Assembly (NCBI GenBank): GCA_964347035.1
Contig: CAYFXE010000005.1
Span: 27,290-91,289 of the forward strand
Length of the DNA stretch: 64,000 nt
Direction: 5' to 3'
Source: CAYFXE01 sp964347035
GTDB taxonomy: Bacteria > Acidobacteriota > Aminicenantia > Aminicenantales > Aminicenantaceae
In this document: positions 61,082-64,000 of the stretch, piece by piece
Position numbering within the stretch: position 1 is the first letter of the stretch
Layout of the letters: each line of letters starts with the position of its first letter
The notes under the pieces: generated by a model
What the model saw: only the letters and a program-made list of their open reading frames with translations
What the model was told of the DNA's origin: nothing
The model's database searches: none
Made by a program: the position numbers and the translations under genes

Positions 61082-64000
61082 CTAATCCCGTAACCCAGCC
61101 AGCCTCTTCTTCGCATCTTCCACCTCAGCTATACCTGGATCTGCGTCCTTCCAGAGGGAGAGGAATTTTGAGTAATGTTCTATAGCTTTGGCTGTATTGC
61201 CCTGCTGTTCGTAGATTTTGCCCAGCATGTAGAAGCTCTTGGCGTAAATATCGCCATGATTTAGTCTCCCTATCGTGAGCAGGATTATCTTCTCGTACTC
61301 TTCTCGAGCCTTCTCTACATTTCCTGACTTAAAATAAACTAAAGCCAAAGGTTCAATAAATAGTGCTTGATCATGTCGTATTGCCTCCCATTCTGGAATA
61401 TATTGAGAAGGCATCAAAAACAAAGCTTTGTCAAAACATTTAATTGCATTGGAAAAATTCTCTCTTTCAAGATTTATTAGACCCATCAGGTGATGATAAT
61501 ATCTTATTGCTTTCTTGTTCATACCTCCTTCAATCAATTCCCTGAGCTCACTTGCTGCTCTTTGGGCTTCATCTATTGCTTTCATCTCAAGGTATGTAAG
61601 TCCTTTATAATGTAGAGAATATCTCTGCTCAATTACGCTTTTTGTTTCAACAGCGCTGCTCCATGCCTGCATACATTCCTTTAAAGCTTTCTCTGGCTGT
61701 CCTGATTTAAGATAATTGTATGCTAAATCTAAATGGAAACCACATCGCCATTGCTTTTCGCCAAGCTTATCTACCCGTTCAATTCCTCGTTCAAACTGGT
61801 CTTGTGATTTTTTAAACCTGCCTTGCAATAAGTATAAAGCCCCAAATCCCTTTATCCCTTCAAAAATAGCTGCTGATTCCTCTGTTTCCAAAAGCTTCTG
61901 ATATATTCCTTCTGCTTTAATCAAATCCCCTTTACAATGGTAAATATCACCGATTAATCTGTAATTAAGATAAAGATCTGGATCAAGGAAAAAAGCTTTA
62001 TCCGCTTCCACGAGAGCAAGATCATATTTTCTCTGACAAAGATAAGTTTCAGCTAAACCCAAACGAATATGAAACCTATCTGAAAAATTATGTAAATAAT
62101 CTTCAAGAATTTTCCTGGCCTTATCATATAATCCCTTTGCCTGATAGGTTACAGCTTGATTCGCATAAGGGAAAATGGAAGACTCTTTATTCTTGATTAA
62201 CACTTCAAGTCGTTCAATAGCCTTATCCCATTCTTCTAAACTCCTGTACAATATCGATAGATTATTATTTGCAGCCAGATCACCTGGATAAATCTCCAGT
62301 GATTTATTGAATGCTTCGATAGCTTTATCATAGGTCTCTTCTGATGAACTGTAGAAACTTGCCCGGATTCGATAGCGCTCTCTGTCCGATACTCGATCGC
62401 TCAATTCTAATGCTTTCTGTTGGTATTTCTCCTTCTCATCCCAGTTGCTGAGACCACTATAAGCCGTTGACATAGATCTGTACGCTGTAGCAAACTCGCT
62501 ATCAATGGCTATTGCTCTCTTATAAAATTGGATAGCTGTACGGTAATCACCTTTGTTGTGATACTTTGATCCTTCGATGTAATACTTATAGGCTTCAGGA
62601 GAACTCGTTGTGATCTCTCCCACCTGTCTATCAATATCGCTTGCTATATCTTCTGTAGAGAGCTTGAAATTTCCTTTGATCCTTCTTGTCAACTCATCAA
62701 CCATAGAATGAAAACTTTCTTCACCTTTTCCCTCCACCCTGTTAGAACCTATGATCTCCATTGTGTTTGAATCTTGAAGGGTTGTATTTATCCGGAAATT
62801 CTCACCTGCCCTGGTCAATATCCCTTGCAGTATGTGCGAAGCTTTTCCCCTGGAAGCCACCTCTTTTAAATTCTCAGAAGAGTATCTTTGTGTTTCTACG
62901 AGATTCAGTTGGCTTAGGATACCGAATAATCTATCCCTGGATAATACTTTTATGTACTTCGATTGTGAAAGGTCTGAAATCAATAAATCAGAAAGAGCAG
63001 TTCTCCAGATATCTAAACTTTCATCTCCAGTGTTGTTTTCAAAATACATCACAACAAGTGATGGTTTATCTGATGAGATAGAAACGCCTTGCTTTTGTAA
63101 CCAAGGCTGCCACATTACTACTGCTGTAATTATAAGAGCGATAACAACTAAGGCAGGGATAAAAAGTTTCTTTAAACCGAATGATACAGTTATCTCCTTC
63201 GATGTAATGGCCTTTTTCTTAGGAGCAATCCTCTCTGTTATGGGAATCCCTCTCTCTATGTCTTTCAATTCAGAACGGACTTCTCCTGTACTTTGATACC
63301 TCTTCTCTTTTTCTTTCTCTAAACATCTCATTATAACTCGGCTGAGATCTTCAGGGATCTGTACATTTAATTCTTTGGGATCTCTCGGTGTCTCACCTTT
63401 ATGCTTCATGGCTATGCTTAAAGGCGTATCACCTTCAAATGGCAGTTGCCCTGTCACCATCTCGTAAAGAATCACACCTAACGAATAGATGTCAGACCGA
63501 TGATCGACTTCTTTCACCTCCGCTTGTTCTGGGGACATGTATTCAGGTGTTCCTATCATTATTCCTGAGCCTGTTATCCCCTTTGCTTTTAGCGATCGAG
63601 CGATCCCAAAGTCCATAATTCGGACATTGCCCTCTTTATCAATCATAATATTGCTGGGCTTTAGGTCTCGATGGACTACGCCTAATCTATGGGCCTCCAC
63701 CAAGCCATTACACACTTGTTTGGCTATTTTAATCGCTGCCTCTATGTCGATTTTTACCCTTCGTATAAGGCTCTTCAAGTCCTCACCAGGAACATACTCC
63801 ATTGTTATGAAGTGAGCTCCTTCATATTCACCAAGATCATACATTCCACAGACGTTCTTGTGTCTTATTTTGCGAGCCGTAGTCAATTCATTGCGGAATC
63901 TATCAATTGTTTTTTTATCCGATGCGATCTCAGGCTTAATCAACTTTAAGGCAATATCTTCTTTTGTCTTCTTATCCTCAACACGGTAGACATTGCCCAT
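61082..64000 (-). CDS. Ser/Thr protein kinase with TolB-like and TPR domains (5' end outside window)
   Basis: 972 residues visible; the first, MGNVY, is the inside of the Gly-rich loop (usually GxGGMGxVY), so the N-terminus lies beyond base 64000. The kinase domain shows VVHRDLKPSN, IMDFGIARS and GTPEYMSPEQ. A membrane helix follows (LFIPALVVIALIITAVVMW), then a TolB/adenylate-cyclase-associated domain (VVMYFENNTGDESLDIWRTA) and about 10 TPR units to the C-terminal end SLWKDADPGIAEVEDAKKRL. Such fused regulators sense unknown signals at the membrane. Two degraded copies of its C-terminus lie at 44524 and 54746. Confidence 0.92.
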   Translation of the reverse strand: MGNVYRVEDKKTKEDIALKLIKPEIASDKKTIDRFRNELTTARKIRHKNVCGMYDLGEYEGAHFITMEYVPGEDLKSLIRRVKIDIEAAIKIAKQVCNGLVEAHRLGVVHRDLKPSNIMIDKEGNVRIMDFGIARSLKAKGITGSGIMIGTPEYMSPEQAEVKEVDHRSDIYSLGVILYEMVTGQLPFEGDTPLSIAMKHKGETPRDPKELNVQIPEDLSRVIMRCLEKEKEKRYQSTGEVRSELKDIERGIPITERIAPKKKAITSKEITVSFGLKKLFIPALVVIALIITAVVMWQPWLQKQGVSISSDKPSLVVMYFENNTGDESLDIWRTALSDLLISDLSQSKYIKVLSRDRLFGILSQLNLVETQRYSSENLKEVASRGKASHILQGILTRAGENFRINTTLQDSNTMEIIGSNRVEGKGEESFHSMVDELTRRIKGNFKLSTEDIASDIDRQVGEITTSSPEAYKYYIEGSKYHNKGDYRTAIQFYKRAIAIDSEFATAYRSMSTAYSGLSNWDEKEKYQQKALELSDRVSDRERYRIRASFYSSSEETYDKAIEAFNKSLEIYPGDLAANNNLSILYRSLEEWDKAIERLEVLIKNKESSIFPYANQAVTYQAKGLYDKARKILEDYLHNFSDRFHIRLGLAETYLCQRKYDLALVEADKAFFLDPDLYLNYRLIGDIYHCKGDLIKAEGIYQKLLETEESAAIFEGIKGFGALYLLQGRFKKSQDQFERGIERVDKLGEKQWRCGFHLDLAYNYLKSGQPEKALKECMQAWSSAVETKSVIEQRYSLHYKGLTYLEMKAIDEAQRAASELRELIEGGMNKKAIRYYHHLMGLINLERENFSNAIKCFDKALFLMPSQYIPEWEAIRHDQALFIEPLALVYFKSGNVEKAREEYEKIILLTIGRLNHGDIYAKSFYMLGKIYEQQGNTAKAIEHYSKFLSLWKDADPGIAEVEDAKKRLAGLRD

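Noticed and set aside
1..64000. CRISPR arrays, rRNA genes, prophage or insertion sequences
   Set aside because: No regularly spaced repeats, rRNA stretches or transposase genes were seen; xerC is the only recombinase and has a housekeeping context.

Overview
This window looks like a metagenome-assembled scaffold from an uncultured, Gram-negative, anaerobic bacterium. It holds outer-membrane beta-barrels, lipoproteins, two secreted S9 peptidases, a GH38 mannosidase, a TPR Ser/Thr kinase and a large Hdr/hydrogenase block. The mix fits Candidatus Aminicenantes or a relative, which is inference from gene content; no rRNA is present. Three runs of 10 Ns (from 23560, 42810 and 44340) mark scaffold joins. 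At least one of them is chimeric.

Layout. 1-4.0 kb: 3' end of topA, xerC, a REP-like inverted repeat, a comEA-like gene behind a probable sigma-54 promoter, then rdgB and a mgtC-like gene on the minus strand. 4.0-7.1 kb (minus): hypA, hypB, a histidine kinase with two c-type heme motifs, and its receiver. 7.5-17.2 kb (plus): an operon encoding a QmoC-like membrane Fe-S protein, an HdrA(N-terminal)-NuoE fusion, an HndB-like protein, a NuoF-GltD fusion, a NuoG(N-terminal)-HdrA(C-terminal)-HdrA fusion, MvhD and a 69-aa protein. 17.5-28.5 kb (minus): [NiFe] hydrogenase mvhG-mvhA, its maturation protease, a DRTGG / RsbW-like ATPase / [FeFe]-hydrogenase-like / DRTGG / PHP / HATPase set, and a PAS kinase, an NtrC-type sigma-54 activator and a receiver with a Cys-rich tail. 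28.7-29.7 kb: a lipoprotein gene, tRNA-Lys and tRNA-Glu. 29.8-49 kb: accessory enzymes and transport (two S9 peptidases, two tandem beta-barrels, radical SAM, GH38 mannosidase, a sodium:solute symporter set, an HD-GYP regulator, a broken gamma-glutamyltransferase, a TudS-like protein). 49-64 kb: a low-conservation zone with asnA, a methyltransferase, many small lipoproteins, a repeated family of SnoaL/ester-cyclase-like lipoproteins, gene remnants, and a TPR Ser/Thr kinase running off the right edge.

How the parts work together. MvhG/MvhA can oxidise or make H2. MvhD would pass electrons to the HdrA flavin modules. NuoE/NuoF-like parts would exchange with NAD(H), the GltD-like part possibly with NADP(H), and the QmoC-like protein with the quinone pool. 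The most unusual point is that a dual-HdrA protein appears split exactly at its inserted ferredoxin motif. The first half is fused to NuoE, the second half to a NuoG N-terminus, and the rest of an NADH-dehydrogenase-like module lies between them. The two halves would have to reassemble in trans to make one flavin site. I infer an electron-bifurcating or confurcating H2/NAD(P)H/ferredoxin/quinone complex. The neighbouring PAS kinase, NtrC activator, hydrogenase-like sensor genes and operator-like boxes at mvhG suggest redox-responsive control.
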